Of a stretch of DNA of 47,748 bases, positions 23,981-31,328 are shown one piece after another (position 1 is the stretch's first letter; the number at the start of each line of letters is the position of its first letter). Below the pieces are notes generated by a model. It ran no database searches. It was not told where the DNA came from and was given only the letters and a program-made list of their open reading frames with translations. Source of the stretch: Lawsonibacter sp. (GTDB lineage: Bacteria; Bacillota; Clostridia; Oscillospirales; Oscillospiraceae); NCBI GenBank assembly GCA_022796195.1, contig JAAWIE010000009.1, forward strand, positions 1 to 47,748. The letters run 5' to 3'. Position numbers and translations under genes: made by a program.

Positions 23981-24480
23981 GCGCGGGGCTGGAACACATC
24001 CGCCGGAATATGGCGGATTACCTCAAGGAACAGGGCATCTGCGCCCTGACTGCTTGGCCCGCAAATCCAAGGCAGGAGCAGGAAGAACCGGTGGTCTTGG
24101 TCTCGCTGCGGGGATGCCGGGCCGGCCCGGCCTGCTTTCAGAACTATTTGGGTGACCGGTTCGGCCAGGAGAGCGGCTGCTGGGAGGAGCGGTACGGAAA
24201 AAAAGCGGAGCTTACCTTTGGACTGGACATCTACGCCCCGGAAAAAGGGGATGGAGAGGCAGTACAGAGAGCCTTTGACGCGTTGGCCGGGGCGCTGATT
24301 CTGGGCGGTCCAGAGGGGCTGGATGTGCAGTCCTTCTCCTGCGGAGAGACCTGCCGGGATGGGGAGAGCCGGAGGCTGAAACGACCGGTGGAGGCCGTCT
24401 GTTCCGCCATTTTGTGCGCGGTGTCTAGTGTGGACGGCTCATTTGTGGATTTTGAATTGCGAGGTGTTATGAAACCATGA
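23977..24480 (+). CDS. Tail terminator/completion-like protein
   Basis: 167-residue protein between the head-closure gene and the tail sheath, the normal place of the tail-terminator (gpU/gp17-like) protein that caps the tail for joining to the head. Visible segments include LTFGLDIYAPEKGDGEAVQRAFDAL in mid-protein (about 75-100), an alpha/beta pattern of that class. Sequence recognition is weak; the call rests mainly on order and size. It overlaps the sheath gene by 4 bases. Confidence 0.5.
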   Translation: MSAGLEHIRRNMADYLKEQGICALTAWPANPRQEQEEPVVLVSLRGCRAGPACFQNYLGDRFGQESGCWEERYGKKAELTFGLDIYAPEKGDGEAVQRAFDALAGALILGGPEGLDVQSFSCGETCRDGESRRLKRPVEAVCSAILCAVSSVDGSFVDFELRGVMKP

Positions 24481-25535
24481 GTATTTCAGTACATCAGCGC
24501 CCGGGGGTTTACTCCTCCTACGGCGCGTCTACCGTGGTCAGCGGCTCCGGTTCCGGCCGGGTGGTGGGACTGGCCGCGATCAGCTCCGCTAAGCCGGAGG
24601 GGACAGTACAGATGGTTACCAGCTACGAAAAGGCCGTGGCTGCGTTCGGCAACGGTGGACCAGAAGAGGTGACTGAGCTGATCCGTCTGGCCCTGAAAAA
24701 CGGGGCCTCCGGGGTGGCGGTGGCCCCTGTGTCTAACGCGAACGGCTATGAGGCGGCATTCGCCCTGCTGGCTGGACAGGAGGACATTGCGCTGGTCCTG
24801 TGCGACAGCACCGATACCGCCGTGCAAAAAAAACTGCGGGACAGTGTGGCAGAAGCCTCAGAGCTGCGCCGGGAGCGGCTGTGCGTGGTAGCGGGAGCCA
24901 AGGACGAGAGTGTAGACAATCTGATCCAGCGGGCCAAGGAGATGAACCACGAGCGAGTAGTGCTGGCAGCCCCCGGCTGTGTGGACGGGACGGGAAAGAG
25001 CATCTCTGGCCTGCCTCTGGCCGCCGCTCTGGCGGGCGCTATCGCTGGAGAAACTGACCCCGCCCTCCCCTTGGGGGGCGTGGAACTGGCCGGACTGAAT
25101 GGGCTGGCTGTTCGGATTGAGGACCGGGATATGGACCGGCTGATCCTGGGCGGCGTGACTCCAGTGGAGAGCTTTGGAGGGACAGTGAGTGTGGTGCGGG
25201 GAGTGACGACACGGACCACCACTGGAGGGACGGCGGACGCCTCCTGGCGGGATTTGTCCGCTATTCGAGTGGTCGATGATGTGATTCCCGGACTGAGAAA
25301 TGTCCTGCGGGCCAAGTTCCGCCGGGCCAAAAATACACCCCAGAGCCGGGGTGCGATCCGTGCCCAAGTGGTGCTGGAGCTGGAGAATAAGCTGGCCCGG
25401 GAGATTATTACCGGATATGAGGATGTAACCGTCTCCGCTGACCCGGAGGACCCTACCCGCTGTCTGGTGGAATTTGCCTTTACTGTGGCCCACGGGCTGA
25501 ATCAGATTTGGCTGACCGCCCACATTACCGTATAA
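24477..25535 (+). CDS. Phage tail sheath protein
   Basis: 352-residue contractile sheath subunit. It starts with the sheath hallmark HQRPGVYSSYGAS and includes a DVIPGLRNVLRAKF segment and a C-terminal domain ending in FAFTVAHGLNQIWLTAHITV. Its presence defines a contractile (myovirus-type) tail. Length is at the short end for PBSX XkdK-type sheaths, so only the core domains are likely present. Confidence 0.9.
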   Translation: MSISVHQRPGVYSSYGASTVVSGSGSGRVVGLAAISSAKPEGTVQMVTSYEKAVAAFGNGGPEEVTELIRLALKNGASGVAVAPVSNANGYEAAFALLAGQEDIALVLCDSTDTAVQKKLRDSVAEASELRRERLCVVAGAKDESVDNLIQRAKEMNHERVVLAAPGCVDGTGKSISGLPLAAALAGAIAGETDPALPLGGVELAGLNGLAVRIEDRDMDRLILGGVTPVESFGGTVSVVRGVTTRTTTGGTADASWRDLSAIRVVDDVIPGLRNVLRAKFRRAKNTPQSRGAIRAQVVLELENKLAREIITGYEDVTVSADPEDPTRCLVEFAFTVAHGLNQIWLTAHITV

Positions 25536-25616
25536 CGCTGAGGAGCGGCGGAACACAGCGCCCCTGGGGGCCGGGAGAGGCCCCGCAGCGGGCGGAACTT
25601 GGAAAGGAGGCACATT

Positions 25617-26006
25617 ATGAGCATTGCAGGATTTCCTACCAGCAGCGACATCTATTTGGAGGTGGACGGAATTCGGGTGGCAGTGGTGCAGAGCTATGCG
25701 GTGAAAACCACCAAAAGCAGCACTGTGGTGGAGGCGTTCGGCGAGGCGGAGCCGGTGGCTACTGCCCCAGGTCAGGCCGTCCACACCATTGAGCTGACCC
25801 GGCTGTACGCTACCGATGAGGCGATTCGGGACAACATCGACTTTTACGCCCTGAACGGGTTCTCCCTGGTTATCTGCAAGCCGGATCGGAGAATCATCTA
25901 CTCTGACTGTCAGTGGAGTTCCATTCAGGAGAGCGCCAATATTGGCAGTATGGTGCTGGAGAAAGTGACGCTGGTGGCTTCACGGCGCATTGAGACGGGG
26001 GTGTGA
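25617..26006 (+). CDS. Phage tail tube protein
   Basis: 129-residue inner tube subunit following the sheath, the order found in PBSX-type phages (XkdK-XkdM). The sequence is a compact beta-barrel type: IYLEVDGIRVAVVQSYAV near the start and LVASRRIETGV at the end. ATG 25617 was chosen because AAGGAGG lies 8 bases before it; the frame extends upstream by six codons through the ribosome-binding site. The stop overlaps the next gene. Confidence 0.8.
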   Translation: MSIAGFPTSSDIYLEVDGIRVAVVQSYAVKTTKSSTVVEAFGEAEPVATAPGQAVHTIELTRLYATDEAIRDNIDFYALNGFSLVICKPDRRIIYSDCQWSSIQESANIGSMVLEKVTLVASRRIETGV

Positions 26007-26008
26007 GT

Positions 26009-26392
26009 ATGTCTTTGTCCATGCTGGCCGGAAAAGAGAGGCTCTGTCTGGGAAACGGATTCGACTTGCGGCTGCTCTCGGCACTGGAGGTTCTCCAGGC
26101 CCGGCGGGAGGGGAGCGAGCTGGCGGAGGATGGGCGAGAGCTGGCCCTGTGCTCCAACGCCTGCCTCCTGGCTCGGGCGCTGGAACGGTCTGAGGATCAG
26201 ACCCCCGTCTTTTCGGATGGGAAAGCAGTATTGGCTGGGATGACAGCGGAGGAAATTGCCCGTCTGGCCGGGCGGTGGAGCGGCTTTCGGCAGGAGAACG
26301 ACCCAGGGCTGGACCTGCCGGAGGACGGGCTGGAACAGGTAAAAAAAAACTCCGTGACAATCCCGGAGAACGGCTGCGGTGGAGGGTGCTGA
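26009..26392 (+). CDS. Tail assembly chaperone, zero-frame product (gpG-like)
   Basis: About 127 residues, from ATG 26009 (a GTG at 26003 overlapping the previous stop is the alternative). It lies after the tube gene, where long-tailed phages encode the chaperone pair that coats the tape measure before tail assembly. Near its end is GTA AAA AAA AAC, a run of nine A then C, where ribosomes can slip back one base into a frame open to 26646. Ribosomes that do not slip stop at 26392. Function is inferred from position and this frameshift site. Confidence 0.75.
   Translation: MSLSMLAGKERLCLGNGFDLRLLSALEVLQARREGSELAEDGRELALCSNACLLARALERSEDQTPVFSDGKAVLAGMTAEEIARLAGRWSGFRQENDPGLDLPEDGLEQVKKNSVTIPENGCGGGC
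26344..26350 (+). promoter_or_regulatory. Programmed -1 ribosomal frameshift site A_AAA_AAC
   Basis: The heptamer is in the correct register: A26344, then zero-frame codons AAA (26345-26347) and AAC (26348-26350), the last part of nine consecutive A. The GC-rich downstream stretch (CTCCGTGACAATCCCGGAG) can fold back, as CTCCG 26350-26354 with CGGAG, giving a stimulating stem. The -1 frame is open from here for 98 codons. Confidence 0.8.
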
Positions 26393-26646
26393 GACAGTTC
26401 GGCGCATTGCCTACCGAGAGCCGGGTGCGGGCGATGAAAGGGCGGGACTATTTGTGGTGTCTGGTAAACGGTATTCTGGACCGGGAAGAGGCCCTGGAGA
26501 GACTGTGCCCCACCTGCCGGACCAGGGCATTGGAGGAGCGGTGCTCCGCCTGCGGACGGCCTGCCGGGGACTGGGAGGAGAGTACCGCCAATGCCGCTTT
26601 TGACCTGAGCCGCTTTGAACAGCTGAAAGGGGGGACGCGGTCTTGA
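26350..26646 (+). CDS. -1 frame extension of the tail chaperone (gpT-like part)
   Basis: Has no well-supported start of its own; it is reached by slippage at 26344-26350, giving a fusion of about 212 residues. The extension starts LRDNPGERLRWRVLRQFGA and includes RDYLWCLVNGILDREEAL and a zinc-knuckle-like pair CPTC...CSAC. Its stop (TGA 26644-26646) overlaps the TTG of the following gene. In lambda the equivalent G-T fusion binds the tape measure. Confidence 0.7.
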   Translation, partial: LRDNPGERLRWRVLRQFGALPTESRVRAMKGRDYLWCLVNGILDREEALERLCPTCRTRALEERCSACGRPAGDWEESTANAAFDLSRFEQLKGGTRS

Positions 26647-27266
26647 CCAACTATCTGGAGGAACTGCTGGACAATGCCAACGCTCTGCTGGAACAGGTGC
26701 AAAGGCTGGAGCGGAGCGGGACCGGACCGGACTGGGAGGACGCAGCATTGGAAGGCGTAACAAGACGCTTTGCAGGGAGGGAGCCGGGGAAGGAGACCCG
26801 GAGGACTCTGGAGGAAAAACGCAAGACCGCGCAAGGCAGGACCGCCTCCGGTGGGGAGGAGCGGGAGGAGGGGGCGGTTTTGAAGGCCGGCGAGGCCCCG
26901 GAACCGCCCCAGAGAGTACAGACGCCGCTGGAAGAGAGGGAAAAAGAGCTTCCCCTGCTGGAACAGATCGAGCGGCTGGAACGGGCGTTGGCGGCGCCTG
27001 GTGTAGCGGAGGCGGGATCGGGGGCAGGACCGCGAAGTGCCGTCTGGAGCGGCTGGGACCAGAGCCGGCAGCGTGTACCCCATGGGACGGCTGGGCAGGA
27101 ACGAGCTCCGGGCTATGCCGCCGTGTTGGGAGAACAGGAGCAATGGTACGGGCTGGACCGTCTGGAATGGAGCGGGACCGGCGGAGAACAGGTCTGGGCG
27201 GAACAGGCCGACCGGGTATTTCGGCGGGACAGCCGCCGGTATGACGGAGGCTTTTATCTCTACTAG
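26643..27266 (+). CDS. Unknown 207-residue protein at the tape-measure position
   Basis: TTG start overlapping the previous stop, with AAAGGGGGGA upstream. The protein is very rich in Glu, Arg and Gly. It has two copies of a short coiled-coil-like motif: LLEQVQRLER at 15-24 and LLEQIERLER at 105-114. No membrane segment is visible. The C-terminus is RRYDGGFYLY. A tape measure normally follows the chaperone and is 600-1500 residues with hydrophobic helices. This gene is either an extremely short replacement or an unrelated protein occupying the slot. I do not recognise a family. Confidence 0.6.
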   Translation: MTNYLEELLDNANALLEQVQRLERSGTGPDWEDAALEGVTRRFAGREPGKETRRTLEEKRKTAQGRTASGGEEREEGAVLKAGEAPEPPQRVQTPLEEREKELPLLEQIERLERALAAPGVAEAGSGAGPRSAVWSGWDQSRQRVPHGTAGQERAPGYAAVLGEQEQWYGLDRLEWSGTGGEQVWAEQADRVFRRDSRRYDGGFYLY

Positions 27267-27278
27267 AGGAGGGACAAG

Positions 27279-27857
27279 ATGCTTTTATCACCTATGCGTT
27301 ACAAAGACTACACCTGGCCGCACAACCCCAGAGTATACACCATCGACTACCGCCGGACCATGGCGGTGCAGAAGGTTCCCTTCGGCGGATATCTGCTTCA
27401 GGACCTGGGACAAGAGCATCGGGTGATGGAGGGGGAGGGCGAGTTTGCAGGCGAAGGAGCTTACCGTGAATTTCAGAAGCTGGCCTCGGTCTTCTACGAC
27501 CGGGGGCCGGGACTGCTGGTCCACCCCCTTTGGCAGGCGGCAAATACTTACTTTGTCTCTCTGCGGCTGGAACAAGAGCCCAGGCCCGATTATATCCGCT
27601 ACTCCTTCGCCTTTTGGGAGGAGGGGAACGGTTCCAGCGGAGTGCCAGAGCGAGTGGTGGAATCCGCTGTTCAGGGCGGCGGGGAAGCGCCAGGTCAGGC
27701 CGGCGGTCAAGCCGTGCGGCATCGGGTGGCAAAGGGCGAGACGCTTTGGGCGCTGGCTGAACGCTATGGGCTGACGCTGGCGGAACTGGTGGCCCTGAAC
27801 CCCCAGATTAAAAATCCCAACCTGATTCGGGTGGGAGAGGAGGTGCGGGTGCGTTGA
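27279..27857 (+). CDS. Tail protein with C-terminal LysM domain (XkdP-like)
   Basis: 192 residues. The N-terminal two-thirds (MLLSPMRYKDYTWPHNPRVY onward) resembles the baseplate-hub-associated XkdP/gp53-like proteins. The C-terminal LysM (about 147-192; HRVAKGETLWALAERYGLT then NPQIKNPNLIRVGEEVRVR) binds peptidoglycan or helps assemble the tail tip. A low-complexity Gly/Gln/Ala linker separates them. AGAGGAGGG precedes the ATG. It overlaps the next gene by 4 bases. Confidence 0.8.
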   Translation: MLLSPMRYKDYTWPHNPRVYTIDYRRTMAVQKVPFGGYLLQDLGQEHRVMEGEGEFAGEGAYREFQKLASVFYDRGPGLLVHPLWQAANTYFVSLRLEQEPRPDYIRYSFAFWEEGNGSSGVPERVVESAVQGGGEAPGQAGGQAVRHRVAKGETLWALAERYGLTLAELVALNPQIKNPNLIRVGEEVRVR

Positions 27858-28804
27858 CAGCCTATGTGACCGACGCTAAAGGGCGGCGATGGAGTCTCCC
27901 CGCCCCGCTGGCCTGGCGGATGGAGTATACGGCCGGCGTGCCCTGCGACAGCTTCTGGATGCGCTGTCCTTGGGAGAAAAACAGCCCTACAAAGCCGGAA
28001 GGCTGGGTGGAGTTCGCGGCAGACCACGCAGGAGAGCGGGTGTTTACCGGTTTGGTGGACGAGTGCGAAGTGAGCGTGACGGTCAAGGGCAGGATTCTGG
28101 AGCTGTCCGGCCGGGGAATGGCCGCGCGCCTGCTGGATAACGAGGCACTGGGACAGGACTATCAGTCCGCCACACAGGCGGACATCATCCGGGACCATGT
28201 GGCACCCTACGGTGTGGAGGTGGCACCGGGAGCGGTCCTGCCGCCGGTGTCCCACCTGTCGGTAGCAACTGGGAGCAGCGAGTGGTCGGTGGTCTATGAG
28301 TTTGCACGGTACTACGGCGGAGTGGCCCCCAGATTTGACCGGCTGGGACGGCTGGTGTTGTCCGGCTGGAACGACAGCCGGGAGCGGGTGGTGGACGACA
28401 GTGCCCGTCTGCTTGCCCTGCTGCGCCGGGACCGGCGGTATGGGGCGCTGTCTCAGGTGCTGATGCGGGACCGGTGGAGCGGCCGGGTAGAGCAGGTAGA
28501 CAACGCCGCCCTGCTGGCCTGCGGGGGAATGGCCCGCAGGGTGATTACCATGCCAACCCGGAGCAGCTATAAGGCAATGCGTTACTCTGGACAGTTTCAG
28601 CTGGAGAAGTCGGCTGCGGAACTGGAACGGGTGGAGGTGACACTGGGCGAGCCCTTTTGTGCTTGGCCGGGAGACTTGGTGACCATTCAGCGGGCGGACT
28701 GGGACTGGAACGGCCGTTACCGGGCGGCTCAGGTGAGCGTGGGTATGGACAGCGGGGGCTATTGGACCCGGATTGAGCTGGCTCTGCCGGATTTTGTAAT
28801 ATAA
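27854..28804 (+). CDS. Baseplate hub protein (XkdQ/gpD-like)
   Basis: 316 residues, TTG start overlapping the previous stop (TTGA) with GGAGAGGAGGTG upstream. Order and pattern fit the tail-hub protein of PBSX (XkdQ) and P2 gpD: a beta-rich N-terminal part with VFTGLVDECEVSVTVKGR, a central RVITMPTRSSYKAMRYSGQF and a C-terminal OB-like LGEPFCAWPGDLVTIQ. Hub proteins anchor the spike at the tip of the tube. The start could instead be GTG 27866. Confidence 0.75.
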   Translation: MTAYVTDAKGRRWSLPAPLAWRMEYTAGVPCDSFWMRCPWEKNSPTKPEGWVEFAADHAGERVFTGLVDECEVSVTVKGRILELSGRGMAARLLDNEALGQDYQSATQADIIRDHVAPYGVEVAPGAVLPPVSHLSVATGSSEWSVVYEFARYYGGVAPRFDRLGRLVLSGWNDSRERVVDDSARLLALLRRDRRYGALSQVLMRDRWSGRVEQVDNAALLACGGMARRVITMPTRSSYKAMRYSGQFQLEKSAAELERVEVTLGEPFCAWPGDLVTIQRADWDWNGRYRAAQVSVGMDSGGYWTRIELALPDFVI

Positions 28805-28820
28805 GAAGGGATGCGATGTG

Positions 28821-29258
28821 ATGTGGACATCGGAACGGAGTAGAAATCTGCCCGTGCGGGAGGCGGCGGCAGAACTGGGAACCGTCACTCTGGGGGGAGA
28901 CCCCGCCGGAGTGAGTTTGGGGGGCGAACGGCGGTGGCTGACGGTCTACAGCCCGGGAGGATACAGCTGGCGGCCAACGGCGGGGGACCGGGTGATGGTG
29001 CTCAAGGCTGGTGCGGAAGAGGAATCCCCCTGCATTATGGGAACGGTGCAGAACGGCAGGGAACTGAAAGCCGGCGAGGTGCGGCTGACTGGGGGTGTGT
29101 GCGAAATTATGCTGGGCCAGGATGGTTTGCGGCTGACCAATGAACGGGGCGGACTGGAATTGACGGAAGACCGCACTGAGCTGACCGGAGAGGTTTATAT
29201 AAATGGGAAGACCCTGAGAAGCTTGATTCGGGAAATTGTTATTTCCCTGTTGGGGTAG
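28821..29258 (+). CDS. Baseplate spike protein (gpV-like)
   Basis: 145 residues. A beta-rich OB-type N-terminal part (LTVYSPGGYSWRPTAGDRVMVL) is followed by a repetitive beta segment (VRLTGGVCEIMLGQDGLRLT, then ELTEDRTELTGEVYINGK) that would form the trimeric needle. This is the architecture of P2 gpV, which pierces the cell surface. ATG 28821 was chosen (GTG 28818 also possible) with AAGAAGGGA upstream. No metal-binding HxH tip is evident, and the spike is short. Confidence 0.7.
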   Translation: MWTSERSRNLPVREAAAELGTVTLGGDPAGVSLGGERRWLTVYSPGGYSWRPTAGDRVMVLKAGAEEESPCIMGTVQNGRELKAGEVRLTGGVCEIMLGQDGLRLTNERGGLELTEDRTELTGEVYINGKTLRSLIREIVISLLG

Positions 29259-29268
29259 GAGGCGTGGT

Positions 29269-29613
29269 ATGGAGTGGAAATTGGTGGATGGAGACTATAT
29301 CCCAAATGGGACAGGCGGGCTGACTGCCCTGTCCGGCGGCGAAGAGGTGCTGGCCCGGGTGCTGTATCGCCTGACTGCCCGGCGGGGCGCGTTCCCCTTT
29401 CTGCCTGAGCTGGGCAGCCGGCTGTATCAGTTGGGTCGGGAGAGTCCCTCCGCACGGCAGGCTTTGGCCGTCCAGTATGTGGCGGAGGCCCTAAGGGAAG
29501 AGAAGGACTTGAAGGTGGAGGACGTGGAACTGGTTCAAACGGGAGAGACAGGATTTCTGAGTGTCCGTTTAAACTGGCAGGGGAAGCCTTTCGCTGCAGA
29601 GGTGGCGCTGTGA
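29269..29613 (+). CDS. Baseplate wedge protein (gpW/gp25-like)
   Basis: 114 residues, matching the gp25/GpW lysozyme-like-fold wedge proteins: FPFLPELGSRLYQLGRESPS aligns with the EPR-type conserved core region, followed by QYVAEALREEKDLKVEDVEL. It links the sheath to baseplate wedges in contractile systems. TAGGAGG lies 8 bases before ATG 29269. The order spike, wedge, gpJ-like, gpI-like is the same as in P2 and PBSX. Confidence 0.78.
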   Translation: MEWKLVDGDYIPNGTGGLTALSGGEEVLARVLYRLTARRGAFPFLPELGSRLYQLGRESPSARQALAVQYVAEALREEKDLKVEDVELVQTGETGFLSVRLNWQGKPFAAEVAL

Positions 29614-29661
29614 TTGGTGCGCCTGCTGCTGGATGGGGACTATGACGCAAGGGGGAAAACG

Positions 29662-30717
29662 ATGAAAACCGTAGATGAAATCTATCGGGAGATGCTCTCC
29701 GGCTTTGGAGAACGGACCGGTCTGGAGCCGCGGGAGGGGTGCGACCTGGCTGTGCGGCTGTACGCTGTGGCGGCGCAAGTCTATGCCCTGTATGTACAGG
29801 CCGAATGGGTGGTCCGACAGGCGTTTCCGCAGACGGCAGAGGGGCAATACCTGGACCGGCACGCTCAGCTCCGGGGGCTGGAACGCAAGCCGGCGGTGGC
29901 CGCAGAGGGGAGAGTGGTCTTTTCCGCGCTGGAGACGGCCTCCCTGCCCCGGGACATCCCAAAAGGGACGGTGTGTATGACGGCAGGGCTGGTACGCTTC
30001 GAGACTACCGAAGGGGCAGTGCTGGCGGCGGGGCAGACCAAGGTAGAGGTTCCGGTGCGGGCGCTGGAGCCGGGAGCGGCGGGCAATGTGTCAGCCGGGG
30101 CCATCCTCGCGATGGCCGTGGCCCCTATGGGCGTGGCCTCCTGCAACAACCCAAAAGCCTGCGCGGGCGGAGCCGATGGGGAGGAGGATGCGGCCCTGCG
30201 GGCTCGGGTGCTGGATACCTTTAAACGCCTGCCCAATGGGGCAAATACAGCTTTCTATCAACAGGGGGCGCTGTCCTTTGAACAGGTGGCTGCGGCGGCG
30301 GTTATCCCCCGGCCAAGAGGGGTGGGGTCGGTGGATGTGATTCCGGCCACTCTGGCGGGCATTCCCAGTACGGCATTGCTGAAAGAACTGGAAGACTACT
30401 TCAATGAGCGGCGGGAGATAGCAGTGGATTTGAGAGTACGGGCACCCTCTACCGTGACGGTAAATATTGCGGTAAAGGTTGCCCACGGTGAGGGACAGGA
30501 CCGGGCCCAAGTGCTGGCTCGGGTAGAGAAGACCCTGCGGGACTGGTTTACCGGAAAACTGCTGGGGCAGGACGTTCTCCGGGCTAAGCTGGGGGAGCTG
30601 ATTTATCATTGCGAAGGGGTGGCCAATTACACAATTACTACGCCTGGAGCGGATGTGCCGGTGGATGACGACGTACTGCCTGTGCTGGGTACCTTGAAGG
30701 TGGAGGCGAAGACATGA
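29662..30717 (+). CDS. Baseplate J family protein (XkdT-like)
   Basis: 351 residues, the main wedge component of simple contractile baseplates. The N-terminus MKTVDEIYREMLSGFGERTG is typical, followed by QTAEGQYLDRHAQLRGLER and the conserved GNVSAGAILAMA segment before the C-terminal domain (AGGADGEEDAALRARVLDTF). ATG 29662 was preferred to the more upstream TTG 29614 because homologues begin this way and AAGGGGG lies 7 bases before it. The stop overlaps the next gene by 4 bases. Confidence 0.88.
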   Translation: MKTVDEIYREMLSGFGERTGLEPREGCDLAVRLYAVAAQVYALYVQAEWVVRQAFPQTAEGQYLDRHAQLRGLERKPAVAAEGRVVFSALETASLPRDIPKGTVCMTAGLVRFETTEGAVLAAGQTKVEVPVRALEPGAAGNVSAGAILAMAVAPMGVASCNNPKACAGGADGEEDAALRARVLDTFKRLPNGANTAFYQQGALSFEQVAAAAVIPRPRGVGSVDVIPATLAGIPSTALLKELEDYFNERREIAVDLRVRAPSTVTVNIAVKVAHGEGQDRAQVLARVEKTLRDWFTGKLLGQDVLRAKLGELIYHCEGVANYTITTPGADVPVDDDVLPVLGTLKVEAKT

Positions 30718-31283
30718 GACATGCAGTTTGCCTGCGGGACCTGCTCCAGCCCCTGGGGGTCTATGACCTGTCTGCCCCCTTCAATGGCGGTGAATTGGAT
30801 GTGCAGGGGGAAGTCCTGGACGGGATTATGGCTTGGCTGGAGGAAATTCAGCGGGAATCCTCCTTGACAACGGCAGAGGACTGGGGACTGGAGTATATTG
30901 CAAAACTCTTTGCCCGCCGCCCAGTAGCGACCCAGCCCCGCAAGCTGGCCGCCGCTCTGGCTGCCCTGCTGCGCATTGGCGGAGACAGCTTTACGCTGGC
31001 GGCGATTAACGACACCATTGCCGGCTGCGGCATCCCCGCTGTGGTCAAAGAGCTGGGCAAAGGGAGCGTGTCTGTCTCTTTCCCCGGTGTGGCCGGCGAG
31101 CCGGAGAATTTTGAGGAACTGAAAAAAATTATTGAGGATATTCTGCCCACCCATCTGGGAATTGACTACTTCTTCTGGTATCTGACTTGGGCAGAGCTGG
31201 AGGCTAATTTTCAGAACTGGAGAGCCATTGAGAGTCCAGGGCTGACCTGGAAGCAGTTGGAGACCTGTGTGGAATATCTGTAG
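30714..31283 (+). CDS. Baseplate/tail protein, P2 gpI-like (XkdU-like)
   Basis: 189 residues. It follows the J protein, as XkdU/gpI (DUF2313) does, and has the pattern of an N-terminal helical YDLSAPFNGGELDVQGEV part followed by an alpha/beta half (LGKGSVSVSFPGV, then IIEDILPTHLGIDYFFWYLT). It attaches fibres to the baseplate in complete phages. It is the last gene of the cluster: no fibre, holin or endolysin follows, only a hairpin and host genes on the other strand. Confidence 0.75.
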   Translation: MRHAVCLRDLLQPLGVYDLSAPFNGGELDVQGEVLDGIMAWLEEIQRESSLTTAEDWGLEYIAKLFARRPVATQPRKLAAALAALLRIGGDSFTLAAINDTIAGCGIPAVVKELGKGSVSVSFPGVAGEPENFEELKKIIEDILPTHLGIDYFFWYLTWAELEANFQNWRAIESPGLTWKQLETCVEYL

Positions 31284-31328
31284 AACATACCGCCCCGGCA
31301 CTTACAACAAGTGCCGGGGCGGTATGTT
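31284..31328. terminator. Perfect 20-base inverted repeat between convergent genes
   Basis: 31284-31303 pairs with 31309-31328 without mismatch around a 5-base loop (ACAAC); the core is CCGCCCCGGCACTT. It starts right after the stop of the last phage gene and its right arm reaches the ligase stop codon (31327-31329). It probably stops transcription from both sides, although there is no long T-run. It marks the right boundary of the phage cluster. Confidence 0.65.
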
